This document shows positions 44,650 to 53,637 of a stretch of DNA of 64,000 nt, one piece after another. How positions within the stretch are numbered: the first letter of the stretch is position 1; each line of letters starts with the position of its first letter. The position numbers and the translations under genes were made by a program. Under the pieces are notes generated by a model that was not told the DNA's origin, did no database searches, and worked only from the letters and a program-made list of their open reading frames with translations. The DNA lies in the NCBI RefSeq assembly GCF_001509555.1, contig NZ_LMAS01000002.1:426128-490127 (forward strand), read 5' to 3'. This DNA is from Bacillus sp. FJAT-29937 (GTDB lineage: Bacteria > Bacillota > Bacilli > Bacillales > Cytobacillaceae).

Positions 44650-44692
44650 GGCTCTGTACCCCTTTCAAAATCACCAAAGAGGGAACAGAGCC
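44650..44692. other. Inverted repeat upstream of the short hyuA
   Basis: GGCTCTGT (44650-44657) and ACAGAGCC (44685-44692) lie 32 bases before the start of the gene at 43020-44618 (minus strand). It could be an operator, an mRNA leader structure or a terminator remnant. Confidence 0.4.
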
Positions 44693-44806
44693 GAGGAAAA
44701 AAATTTACTAGATTCAATTTAAATACCATTGCAACCGAATGTATAGTTTTGGTTGCATTACCCGAATAGTTTCTTTACTTTTAGAAGATCATTTTGATAA
44801 AAATAT

Positions 44807-44840
44807 AGCTGATATTCTTAATGTTCTCTTAATATCAGCT
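44807..44840 (-). terminator. Terminator after hyuB copy 3
   Basis: Perfect 10-bp stem AGCTGATATT / AATATCAGCT (44807-44816, 44831-44840). On the minus strand it is followed by ATATTTTTAT. It separates hyuAB copy 3 from the short-hyuA/DUF917 operon. Confidence 0.75.
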
Positions 44841-44911
44841 ACAGGAAAAAAAGCAAATAAGAAATCATATTGAACTTCTTATAAAAGTGCTCTTATTTAA
44901 GTTATTTTTTA

Positions 44912-46672
44912 TTATGACAAGGCCTTTAATTGCTTTCGCTTATTGTTGGTAGCAATTTGATCAACGCTTAATGAAATAGGATCAATTATTACACCATAGC
45001 ACTCCTCAGCCGCCTTTAGGCTAACATAACCTCTTATTACATCAACGCGAACTTCATCTACTGTGCGATCCAATGGATTACCGTATCCACCTCCACCACC
45101 AGTTTGAACAGAAAGTATGTCTCCGTCCTTTAATTGATAACCTGTAGTTTTTTGTATTATTTCTTCTTTCTGGGTTCCCGGATTAACGACTACCCGATTA
45201 TGCAACGCTGTCTGACCTCCAAATAATCCCCACGGTGGGCACTCAGAGCGTTCTTGGGTAGTGGTAAATTTAGGATCATGATTGATAATCTTATAATCCC
45301 TAAAATGCCCTAATCCTCCTCTAAATCTACCAGGTCCCCCCGAGTCTTGACGAACTTCATAACGTTCTATACGAAATGGAAATTTTGATTCAACAATTTC
45401 TACTGGAACATTCCGGGTGTCACCATCAGCAATAGCAATCATTACATTCTCACCATCGCGGAATCGATTTGCTCCCCAGCCGCCTCCTTCAGCTTCAGTA
45501 TGCAAGTATGGAACACCAGTGCTGGGATCATCACCGAAGATAAATACTGCGCACACATCACCATAATGGGCTGCGGGAATACGTTCTGGAATAGCTGTCG
45601 CCAATGCCTTAAATATCGTATCGCAAAGAGTCATTAATACAAGTCCATAAACTGCAGATGGGGCAGGGTGTTTAGCATTAAACATACAATTTTCAGGTAT
45701 CGTAAGGGTTAATGGCCGGAATGTCCCTTCGTTTACTGGACTTAGAGGATTTGTTACAGCCTTTAAGGCTATCCTAGCTCCAGAAAGTGTAGCAGCATAT
45801 CCACAATTTATAGGACCAAGACACTGTTCTGCTGATCCAGTTAAGTCAATTATCATCTCTTCGCCTTTTATTTTAACATTGACACACACCTTAGGATTCT
45901 TAACGCCAACTCCATCATCATCCATAAAGGATTCAGCCTTATACTCCCCATCTGGAATGGCTGCTATAGCGGCTCTTGTAGCCTTTTCCTCCATTAGAAA
46001 CATCTTTTGAATGGCTACTTGGACAGTTTCCAAACCATACTTTTTTACAATTTCAAGCATTCGGCGTTCGCCTGTATGACTAGCCGCAATTTGTGCGCGT
46101 AAATCTCCCATGACACTTTCTGTGAAACGAACGTTATCTCGTAGAATTTGATATACGTCACGGTTCATTACACCACTTTTCATTAATTGGATAGAGCGAA
46201 GGCGAATACCCTCTTGGTAAATTTCAGTTGTGTCTGTTGTCCAGCCACCGGGTGAAACAGCACCAATATCCAGCCAGTGAGCACGACTAGCAGCAAAGCC
46301 GATTATGTTTTCTTCTAAAAAAATGGGACTGCAAACAACAACATCATTAAGATGGGTACCTACTGTGTATGTGTCATTTATTAAATATACATCCCCAGCT
46401 GTCATATTTTCCTTACCTATATCAGAGATGATTTGCTTAACTGATGGTGGAAGGTTTCCAAGGAAAATAGGTAGCCCTGCAGCTTGTGATACCATATCAC
46501 CATTATGGTCAAACAATCCTACGCTAAAATCAAGTACCTCATATATTATTGGGTTGTAAGCTGTACGAGCTAGGTTGATCTTCATCTCATCTGCAGCTGC
46601 TACAAACCCATTACGTATTACCTCAATCAAAATAGGATCTACTTTTTTTGTTCCTATGCTTGTGGCTTTCAT
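44912..46672 (-). CDS. Hydantoinase/oxoprolinase subunit B (HyuB), copy 3
   Basis: 586 residues from ATG 46672, preceded by AAGGAGG. Motifs: NPIIYEVLDFSVGLFD near 43, YLINDTYTVGTHLNDVVV near 104, RAHWLDIGAVSPGGW near 138 and TGGGGGYGNPLDRTVDE near the end. It belongs to the same type as copy 1 at 25835 rather than 35448/53638. It pairs with the HyuA whose stop lies 3 bases upstream. No cupin follows. Confidence 0.9.
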   Translation of the reverse strand: MKATSIGTKKVDPILIEVIRNGFVAAADEMKINLARTAYNPIIYEVLDFSVGLFDHNGDMVSQAAGLPIFLGNLPPSVKQIISDIGKENMTAGDVYLINDTYTVGTHLNDVVVCSPIFLEENIIGFAASRAHWLDIGAVSPGGWTTDTTEIYQEGIRLRSIQLMKSGVMNRDVYQILRDNVRFTESVMGDLRAQIAASHTGERRMLEIVKKYGLETVQVAIQKMFLMEEKATRAAIAAIPDGEYKAESFMDDDGVGVKNPKVCVNVKIKGEEMIIDLTGSAEQCLGPINCGYAATLSGARIALKAVTNPLSPVNEGTFRPLTLTIPENCMFNAKHPAPSAVYGLVLMTLCDTIFKALATAIPERIPAAHYGDVCAVFIFGDDPSTGVPYLHTEAEGGGWGANRFRDGENVMIAIADGDTRNVPVEIVESKFPFRIERYEVRQDSGGPGRFRGGLGHFRDYKIINHDPKFTTTQERSECPPWGLFGGQTALHNRVVVNPGTQKEEIIQKTTGYQLKDGDILSVQTGGGGGYGNPLDRTVDEVRVDVIRGYVSLKAAEECYGVIIDPISLSVDQIATNNKRKQLKALS

Positions 46673-46675
46673 ACC

Positions 46676-48733
46676 TTAGTCCTCCTTTCTTGTTAAAAGT
46701 AAATTTCCAATTTGATCAATTACTCCCTCGAAATCGGATGTTATAAGTGTTGTTGACCCTTTTTCAAGAACAAGGGCAGGGCCTAATATTTTGTTTTCAG
46801 CCAGAAGGTTATCTCGATTGTAAACAGGACAATCCACATATCCCTCAGTAGAATTGAGAAAAATTTTAGTTGTGCCCATGAGTGCATTATTTAATGGTTC
46901 GGGTCCACCATTTGTAATCTTCTTAATTTTGACTTCTCCTAATGAACCAAAAGCTGCTAAACGGAGGTTGATAATTTCTGTTGGTTCAGATTCCGATGAA
47001 TGTCCATATGCTTGGTTATGAAGACGATTGAAATCTTCACGTAGACTTATCATTCGATCTTTTGTTAATGCATCATTTGGTAAAGGAACACGAACTGTAT
47101 ATTCTTGCCCTACATAGCGCATCTCAACTGCTCTTTCGAATCGGACTGGTGTATCCGGATTCACTTCTTTTTCCAAAATGGAAATTGACTCCTGTTCCAT
47201 TTCAGAATATATGCCTTCAAGTTCTAATGGATCGGATAATTCTGTTCTAACCAATCGTGTACGGGCAAAGTCATGGCGAATCTCACTAAGCAACATTCCT
47301 AGAGCAGAAAATGTCCCCGGTGCCAATGGTACAATTACTGTTTTGATTCCAAGTTCTTCAGCAACTTCACATGCATGAATTGGTCCCGCCCCACCAAAAG
47401 CAAATAGAACAAAGTCTTTTGGGTCCAGACCGCGTTGCACAGTAACAGCACGAATTGCATAGGCCATATTATTGTTGACTATCCGAAGTATTCCCGCAGC
47501 GCCCGTCACAACATCTAGAGTAAGAGGGTCTGAGATTCGATGAATGGCATTGATTGAGGATTCCTTATTCATTTCCATCTTTCCTCCTAGTAAATGACTA
47601 GGAATACGACCAAGGGTAAGATTTGCATCTGTTACAGTTGGCTCTAAGCCCCCTCGACCATAACAGGCTGGTCCGGGTTCAGCCCCAGATGATTGGGGGC
47701 CAACATTCAGGGAGCCTGCACGATCAATATGGGCAATGGATCCACCTCCTGCACCTATGGAATAGATATCTATCATTGGAACCATCAATGGATGTCGCTC
47801 AATTTGAGATTCATTAGTTACCCTTGTTTTTCCGTGGTAGGTAAGGCTTACATCAGTACTTGTTCCACCCATATCAAAGGAAATAATATTATTAAAACCT
47901 GCTAGTTTCCCGATATAGGCAGAACTTATAGCACCAGCTGCGGGACCTGACATAATTGTATGAACAGGTTTCGCCTTTGCTGAGTTAACCGACATTATGC
48001 CACCAGAAGACTGGTTAACAAAGAATGGCCGCTTGTAACCGCGTTCCATCAAACCTGATTCTATATTAGATAAATAACTTCCTACTTTATCAGCGATATA
48101 GGCATTTATGACTGTTGTACTTGTCCTTTCATATTCCCTCCACTCCCGCGCTAACTGATGAGAAAGGGAGACTTGTGCCTCTGGATATACCTCTGATAGG
48201 ATTTGTCCAACTAAAATTTCGTGCACTGGATTGTTGTAAGCGTGTAAAAGACATACAGCAATAGCCTTAATCTCTTCTTTTCGAAAATATTCTGCTGCTT
48301 TTAGTACGTCTTCCCTATTCAACGCAGAAATAACATTCCCATTTGAATCTAATCGTTCTTCTACTTCAACTCTGTATTCCCTTTGAACAAGAGGTTCAGG
48401 CTTTTTGTAAAATAAATCGTACATTTCTATTCTATTAACCCGACCGATTTCATAGACATCACGAAATCCTTTTGTTGTAATAATTCCAGTACGTACTCCT
48501 TTTTTCTCCAAGAAACAATTTAAACCTACAGTTGTTCCATGAACTATCATTGCTGTTTCAGTTAAGTCAACGTTAGCCTGATCAAAACCGTTTCGTATTC
48601 CTTCCCAAAGATTTCTTGGGGTTGTAGGTGTTTTTTCTATAGTGATTTGCCCCGAATCTTGATCCAAGATAACAAAATCTGTAAATGTTCCTCCAATGTC
48701 TACTCCAACTCGATACTTGGTACTATTTGTCAA
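46676..48733 (-). CDS. Hydantoinase/oxoprolinase subunit A (HyuA), copy 3
   Basis: 685 residues from TTG 48733, with AGGAGGGGAG about 8 bases upstream. Motifs: VGVDIGGTFTDFVILD, HGTTVGLNCFLEKKG near 64, SFDMGGTSTDVSLTY near 283 and AFGGAGPIHACE near 446. Most similar in pattern to copy 1 at 23802. It lies downstream of the second PucR regulator on the same strand, with a bidirectional terminator between, and so has its own promoter in 48734-48926. Confidence 0.9.
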   Translation of the reverse strand: MTNSTKYRVGVDIGGTFTDFVILDQDSGQITIEKTPTTPRNLWEGIRNGFDQANVDLTETAMIVHGTTVGLNCFLEKKGVRTGIITTKGFRDVYEIGRVNRIEMYDLFYKKPEPLVQREYRVEVEERLDSNGNVISALNREDVLKAAEYFRKEEIKAIAVCLLHAYNNPVHEILVGQILSEVYPEAQVSLSHQLAREWREYERTSTTVINAYIADKVGSYLSNIESGLMERGYKRPFFVNQSSGGIMSVNSAKAKPVHTIMSGPAAGAISSAYIGKLAGFNNIISFDMGGTSTDVSLTYHGKTRVTNESQIERHPLMVPMIDIYSIGAGGGSIAHIDRAGSLNVGPQSSGAEPGPACYGRGGLEPTVTDANLTLGRIPSHLLGGKMEMNKESSINAIHRISDPLTLDVVTGAAGILRIVNNNMAYAIRAVTVQRGLDPKDFVLFAFGGAGPIHACEVAEELGIKTVIVPLAPGTFSALGMLLSEIRHDFARTRLVRTELSDPLELEGIYSEMEQESISILEKEVNPDTPVRFERAVEMRYVGQEYTVRVPLPNDALTKDRMISLREDFNRLHNQAYGHSSESEPTEIINLRLAAFGSLGEVKIKKITNGGPEPLNNALMGTTKIFLNSTEGYVDCPVYNRDNLLAENKILGPALVLEKGSTTLITSDFEGVIDQIGNLLLTRKED

Positions 48734-48926
48734 TGGTATTCTCCCCTCCTATATTAAATACACACAGGATTATTGTGTTAGTTATATTGTTTCATTTATA
48801 CTGAATAATCTAAATATTTAGCAAGTACAAATTTTATAGCATTTTTTTGTGTGTTGGAAACAAATTTCCTTGTTTTTACTCCAAAGGGGGGATTTCTTGA
48901 TGAATAGACGGTGAAGTGAACAGACC

Positions 48927-48960
48927 AAAAAGGTCCAGTTTGTTTTTACTGAACCTTTTT
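48927..48960. terminator. Bidirectional terminator between PucR-type gene and hyuA copy 3
   Basis: AAAAAGGTCCAGT and ACTGAACCTTTTT pair with one mismatch around a T-rich loop. A- and T-runs on either side allow use on both strands. Confidence 0.7.
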
Positions 48961-49020
48961 GTTTATATAAAACATTAAATATTTAATAGGTTACCTTGAA
49001 GTAACAAACTTATCAAAAAA

Positions 49021-50706
49021 TTAATTTGATAACTTTTGGGCCTTTAATGCTAAGTGGAAGTTTAACTTTTGTTCAGGTACCATAAATGGATCAAAACCTA
49101 AAATTTCTTTTATTTTTTCAATACGGTATTTAACTGTATTAGGATGAACAAATAGCTTCTTCCCAGTTTCGGTAAAACTTTCATTTTCATCTAGATATAT
49201 TTCTACAGTTTTAACTAAATCTAATCGATGCTTATAATCGTACTGTAATATCTTTTCAAGAAAATATGTTATAAAGTCTTTTAATATGTTATTTGGAATT
49301 TGCTCAATTATTTCATATATACCAAGTTCATATATTGCTGTGACGTTTTTAGCATTATAAATTCTTTTTCCAATATCTATTGCTCTAATTGCATCTTTAT
49401 AGCTTTTTCCTAATTCTAAGGGAGAAGAATAAAAATTACCAATTCCAATTGAAATCTTAATATCCTTGAACTGTATATTGATGAACTTCTCCAATATAGA
49501 AGATATTTTATAAGCTTTGTCTCTAGCGAACTGTACTTCAGGATTTTTATTAAAATGGATAAAGAGAAGGATGGCGTTACCTTTTGTAAGACAAATAGTA
49601 TGGGGACAAAACAATTCAATTTTAGGTATTATGCGGGAAAGTATGTGTTTTTCAATTTTGTATGATCCCATATTATTAATATATGCAACTTCATCTTGGG
49701 AAATCTTTGCAACTAGAATCATATGTTTGTTGGCTATGTTTATTCCAACCAACTCGCTTTTATTATATAGTTCTTCTTCATTTACAAACTTATCATTAAA
49801 TAACTCTGTAAGAAAATCACTTCGAATACGGTCTTTAGTTTCAGATACTGCCTTTTGTTTTGCGATTTCCAGTGCAAGTGCTGTGGCTGCGTGTGATAAC
49901 GCAATAATATCCAACTCTTGTAAGGTTTCTTTTAACTCCCATGTAAAAATATATCCAAATGGACTACTTTTTGCACCAGCTGGGAAAGCAACTTGGTGAA
50001 AGCTCTGTCCTCCAAATTCCAGTTGATCGGTATAATAATCTTTTTCTTGATGATGTTTTCTTATTGAATTTCTTAAATATGTAGAATTTCCCTTACCTAA
50101 AATTTCTTTAGCTTGGAAAAACCTTTGCAAAAAGTGTTCATCATTCGATGAAATTGAACCTGTAGCTAAAATATCAAAAGTGTCATTTATTATTAAAATA
50201 GGCTTTTTTATTAATTCTGCAAGAGATAGAGCAATCTTTTTAACATCTCCCCCCTCTAGAATAACCTTTGTTAATTCACGATTAATTTCCTCCGACCTTT
50301 TAAGAATTAGAGATTGATAATTGAGTATAGAGCCCAAGACAATTGAAAAAACTGTTGAATAGTTCATAGACGGCGGTAGCAAAACTAGTGGTAAACCATA
50401 AGTATCTGCAGCATGTACTAATTTATTATTTATTTGAAATCCAGTGATCATAGGGTGAATACCTAATGCTGCTACTCCAAAATTAGAAAACTTTTGTATT
50501 GTTTCAACTTGTCCTTCGTAATTATTGCTTAAGCTATGAAACGTAGTTAGAATAAATTCCCCACCAGCAATAAATTTATCCACCTTATTAGGTATTTCTA
50601 ATACACTTACACTCTTTACTGTTCTATTTAATCCTTCATGCCCAGCAATTAAATTTAGTTTTTTAAGAGGCTCCATTTCTAACATACCTTTCACTGTCAT
50701 CCTCAC
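49021..50706 (-). CDS. PucR family transcriptional regulator (second copy)
   Basis: 561 residues from GTG 50706, spaced well from GGGAGGG; an ATG two codons later (50700) is the alternative. PucR sensor domain about 3-125, GGDEF-like middle about 290-430, C-terminal HTH about 495-550 (TETGKKLFVHPNTVKYRIEK). It is the same architecture as the regulator at 5913 but clearly diverged from it. It lies just upstream of hyuA-hyuB copy 3 on the same strand and divergent from the XRE-headed module, so it could control either. Confidence 0.88.
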   Translation of the reverse strand: MRMTVKGMLEMEPLKKLNLIAGHEGLNRTVKSVSVLEIPNKVDKFIAGGEFILTTFHSLSNNYEGQVETIQKFSNFGVAALGIHPMITGFQINNKLVHAADTYGLPLVLLPPSMNYSTVFSIVLGSILNYQSLILKRSEEINRELTKVILEGGDVKKIALSLAELIKKPILIINDTFDILATGSISSNDEHFLQRFFQAKEILGKGNSTYLRNSIRKHHQEKDYYTDQLEFGGQSFHQVAFPAGAKSSPFGYIFTWELKETLQELDIIALSHAATALALEIAKQKAVSETKDRIRSDFLTELFNDKFVNEEELYNKSELVGINIANKHMILVAKISQDEVAYINNMGSYKIEKHILSRIIPKIELFCPHTICLTKGNAILLFIHFNKNPEVQFARDKAYKISSILEKFINIQFKDIKISIGIGNFYSSPLELGKSYKDAIRAIDIGKRIYNAKNVTAIYELGIYEIIEQIPNNILKDFITYFLEKILQYDYKHRLDLVKTVEIYLDENESFTETGKKLFVHPNTVKYRIEKIKEILGFDPFMVPEQKLNFHLALKAQKLSN

Positions 50707-50836
50707 AATTATACCCTCCCATTAAGGCAATACATATTTGGATATTCATCCAAATATATCCATTTTTGGTGATTTCCTATTTAAAGTATAAACTTCATCC
50801 TTTTATTAAAATGATTAATAAGAAAATTCACCTTTT

Positions 50837-50998
50837 TACTGTAATACTATACTCTTTAAAGTTTATATTCAAAAAAATTATTAAAAAATTTAAAATATAT
50901 ATTCATTTCAGATAAAAGTTATGTTATATTCATAATAATTACAGTAGTACCACAAATATTTAGGGAATTCTGTAATTCAACTCTATCTCGTTACAGTA
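50837..50998 (+). promoter_or_regulatory. Promoter region with three TTACAGTA boxes before XRE copy 3
   Basis: TACTGTAA (inverse) at 50837-50844, the 32-base shared block at 50919-50950 (TTATGTTATATTCATAAT then AATTACAGTAGTAC), and TTACAGTA at 50991-50998. The XRE-cupin gene starts at 51029. Three boxes in one control region suggest cooperative binding, perhaps looping. The 50707-51028 gap is otherwise AT-rich. Confidence 0.55.
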
Positions 50999-51028
50999 GA
51001 CTTACAATTTATTAGGGGTTGCATTTAA

Positions 51029-51574
51029 ATGGAGGATATTTACAAGAAAATCAAAGCTTTAAGGCTACAGAACAACCTTACATTGAAGGAGCTAAGTGAG
51101 GAAACCGGATTATCGCTTAGTTTTTTATCACAGATTGAAAGAGGAGCTTCATCACTTTCAATCACGTCATTAAAGAAAATAGCTGATGCACTTGGGGTAT
51201 CGATGATTTTCTTTTTTGAAGAGGAAAGGTACAAGCAGTTGTATTTTTTAAGAAGGCAAGATCAGAAGTTTTTTAAAGTAAATGGCGGGCAACAAAGATA
51301 TGCTCGCTTATCAGGTACCTTTCCTGACCGAAAGCTTGAACCGATGATGGTTATTCTTCCCCCTTACCTTAAAGAGGAACAAAAGCACAGTCATTTAGGA
51401 GAGGAGTTTTATTACATCTTAAAAGGTGATGTAATCTTTCATTTAAACGATGAAAGCTACCGCATGACAACAGGAGACACCATCCACTTTCCTTCAGAAC
51501 TTATACACGAATGGGAAAATCCAACTTCAGAGGAAACTTTCATTTTAAGCGTAACAACACCAATCATTTTCTAA
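51029..51574 (+). CDS. XRE-cupin transcriptional regulator (copy 3)
   Basis: 181 residues. Helix-turn-helix about 6-60 (LTLKELSEETGLSLSFLSQI), cupin about 105-175 (HLGEEFYYILKGDV, HFPSELIHEWENP). It heads the complete module: hyuA begins 20 bases after its stop. The three-box promoter region suggests autoregulation and control of the whole operon. Its ligand is probably the module's substrate or a product. Confidence 0.9.
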   Translation: MEDIYKKIKALRLQNNLTLKELSEETGLSLSFLSQIERGASSLSITSLKKIADALGVSMIFFFEEERYKQLYFLRRQDQKFFKVNGGQQRYARLSGTFPDRKLEPMMVILPPYLKEEQKHSHLGEEFYYILKGDVIFHLNDESYRMTTGDTIHFPSELIHEWENPTSEETFILSVTTPIIF

Positions 51575-51594
51575 TCCAAAGGAGTGCAGATCAC

Positions 51595-53637
51595 ATGAGA
51601 GTAGCAACAGATATCGGAGGTACCTTTACAGATATTGTTTACGTTGATGACCAAGGATATGTCGGGATTGCCAAAAGCAACACAACCCCGCCAAACTTTG
51701 AAAAAGGGGTTCTTGATGTTATTGAAAAAGCAGGTGTGAAATCTGAGAAATTGTCTATGTTTATTCATGGAACAACTGTCATCATTAATACGCTGACGGA
51801 GCGCAAGGGAGCCAAAATGGGGCTCATTACGACAAAGGGATTCCGGGATATTTTAGAGATTGCTAGAGGAAACAGACCGGACTTATTCAACGTCCGCTAT
51901 AAAAAGCCGGAACCATTTGTTGAGCGTCATCTTCGTCTTGAAGTAGATGAGCGTCTTAATTACAAAGGTGAAATCCTTTCCCATCTGAAAAGAGAAGATA
52001 TCGAAGCATGCGTAAATTACTTTAAAAAAGAGGGGGTTGAAGCTATTGCCGTTTCTTTTTTGCACTCTTATGTGAACCCATCACACGAAAAAGAAACAGT
52101 AAAGATCATCAAAGAGCTTTGGCCAGAAGTATTCGTTACATCATCAAACGAGATCACAAAAGAATGGCGTGAATATGAGAGAACAAACACAGCTGTTCTG
52201 AACGCCTATGTGCAGCCAACAGCGACAACCTATATTGATAAATTAGACAAGGAACTAAGAGAGCAAATTGAAATAGATCAGCGCTACATTATGCAGTCTA
52301 ATGGCGGAACAACAAAGTTTAATAATGCCAAGGAAGCGCCGATCAATATGGTTGAATCCGGACCGGTTGCCGGTATTTTCGGGGCTGCGGTTCTTGGGGA
52401 GCTCATCGGTGAAAAGAACATTATTGCCTTTGACATCGGTGGTACAACAGCGAAATGTTCACTTATTGAAGATGGCGAAGTGAAGGTTTCCACTGACTAC
52501 TACATTGAAAGAGACAGCCGTAATGCCGGATATCCAATTAAAGCACCTGTTGTTGATATCGTTGAAATCGGAAACGGAGGCGGATCCATTGCATGGATTG
52601 ATAACGCAGGATCTCTGAAAGTCGGTCCTCAATCTGCCGGTGCTGATCCAGGACCTGTTGCATACGGATTAGGTGGCACAGAGCCAACGACCACAGATGC
52701 GAACCTTTTAACAGGCCGTCTGTCTCCAAAAAACTTTGACTATGACGTTGACATGAAAAGTGTTAGAGACGCCATCCAGAAAAAGATTGGGGACCATTAC
52801 GGCATTACAGCTGAAGAGGCAGCGCTTGGTATTATCCGAATTGCTGACTCTAACATGCTAAATGCACTGAAATTGATTTCTATCCGTAAAGGACACAATC
52901 CGCAAGACTTCACATTACTTGCATTTGGCGGCGGGGGATCAATGCATGCGCCAGCGCTTGCTCTTGAACTAGGTGTTAAGAAAGTCGTTGTACCAATTGC
53001 TTCACCGGTATTCTCTGCCTGGGGAATGCTTATGACAGACTTGCGCCATGACTACATCAAGACATATATTAAGCGCTTAAATGAGCTTAGTCTTGCAGAA
53101 ATGGATACCCAGTGGGACGAAATTGAAAAGCATGCCCTTGCTCATTATGAAGAAGAAGGCATGGTTGCAGATCAGGTAGAATTCCATCGCTTTGCCGATA
53201 TGCGCTACCTTGGCCAGGAGCACACCGTTAAAGTGCCAGTGCCAAATGGCCAGTGGACAGAAGAAGATAAGCAAGCGATCATCGCGAAATTCCATGAGCT
53301 TCATGAAAAGAACTATACATTCCAGCTGGAAGATTCACCTACGGAAATCGTTAATCTTCATGTAACCGCTTTTGGTAAAGTGCCAAAACCTGCAATCGGT
53401 AAAGTGACACATACAGGCTCCCTTGAGGAAGCGAAAAAAGAAGACCGCAATGTTTACTACGAGAAACAAGGATGGATCAATACACCAGTCTATGACCGCG
53501 AAAAGCTACCGCCAAATGAATTTATCCAAGGGCCTGCAATTGTGGAAGAAAAAGCAGCGGTAACCGTGATTTATCAAGGACAGCAATTACACCTAGATGA
53601 CTTCGGAAACATCATTATCGAAATGGAGGAGAGATAA
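51595..53637 (+). CDS. Hydantoinase/oxoprolinase subunit A (HyuA), copy 4
   Basis: 680 residues from ATG 51595, preceded by AAAGGAG; a frame extension back to 51511 overlaps the XRE gene and has no site. VATDIGGTFTDIVYVD, HGTTVIINTLTERKG and AFDIGGTTAKCS are intact. The protein is nearly identical to copy 2 (33404) but codon choice differs widely and uses more C/G in third positions. hyuB follows without a gap (stop TAA, then ATG). Confidence 0.9.
   Translation: MRVATDIGGTFTDIVYVDDQGYVGIAKSNTTPPNFEKGVLDVIEKAGVKSEKLSMFIHGTTVIINTLTERKGAKMGLITTKGFRDILEIARGNRPDLFNVRYKKPEPFVERHLRLEVDERLNYKGEILSHLKREDIEACVNYFKKEGVEAIAVSFLHSYVNPSHEKETVKIIKELWPEVFVTSSNEITKEWREYERTNTAVLNAYVQPTATTYIDKLDKELREQIEIDQRYIMQSNGGTTKFNNAKEAPINMVESGPVAGIFGAAVLGELIGEKNIIAFDIGGTTAKCSLIEDGEVKVSTDYYIERDSRNAGYPIKAPVVDIVEIGNGGGSIAWIDNAGSLKVGPQSAGADPGPVAYGLGGTEPTTTDANLLTGRLSPKNFDYDVDMKSVRDAIQKKIGDHYGITAEEAALGIIRIADSNMLNALKLISIRKGHNPQDFTLLAFGGGGSMHAPALALELGVKKVVVPIASPVFSAWGMLMTDLRHDYIKTYIKRLNELSLAEMDTQWDEIEKHALAHYEEEGMVADQVEFHRFADMRYLGQEHTVKVPVPNGQWTEEDKQAIIAKFHELHEKNYTFQLEDSPTEIVNLHVTAFGKVPKPAIGKVTHTGSLEEAKKEDRNVYYEKQGWINTPVYDREKLPPNEFIQGPAIVEEKAAVTVIYQGQQLHLDDFGNIIIEMEER

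Noticed and set aside
49517-49999. 160-codon plus-strand frame inside the second PucR gene
   Set aside because: Antisense shadow; the minus-strand PucR domains are clear.
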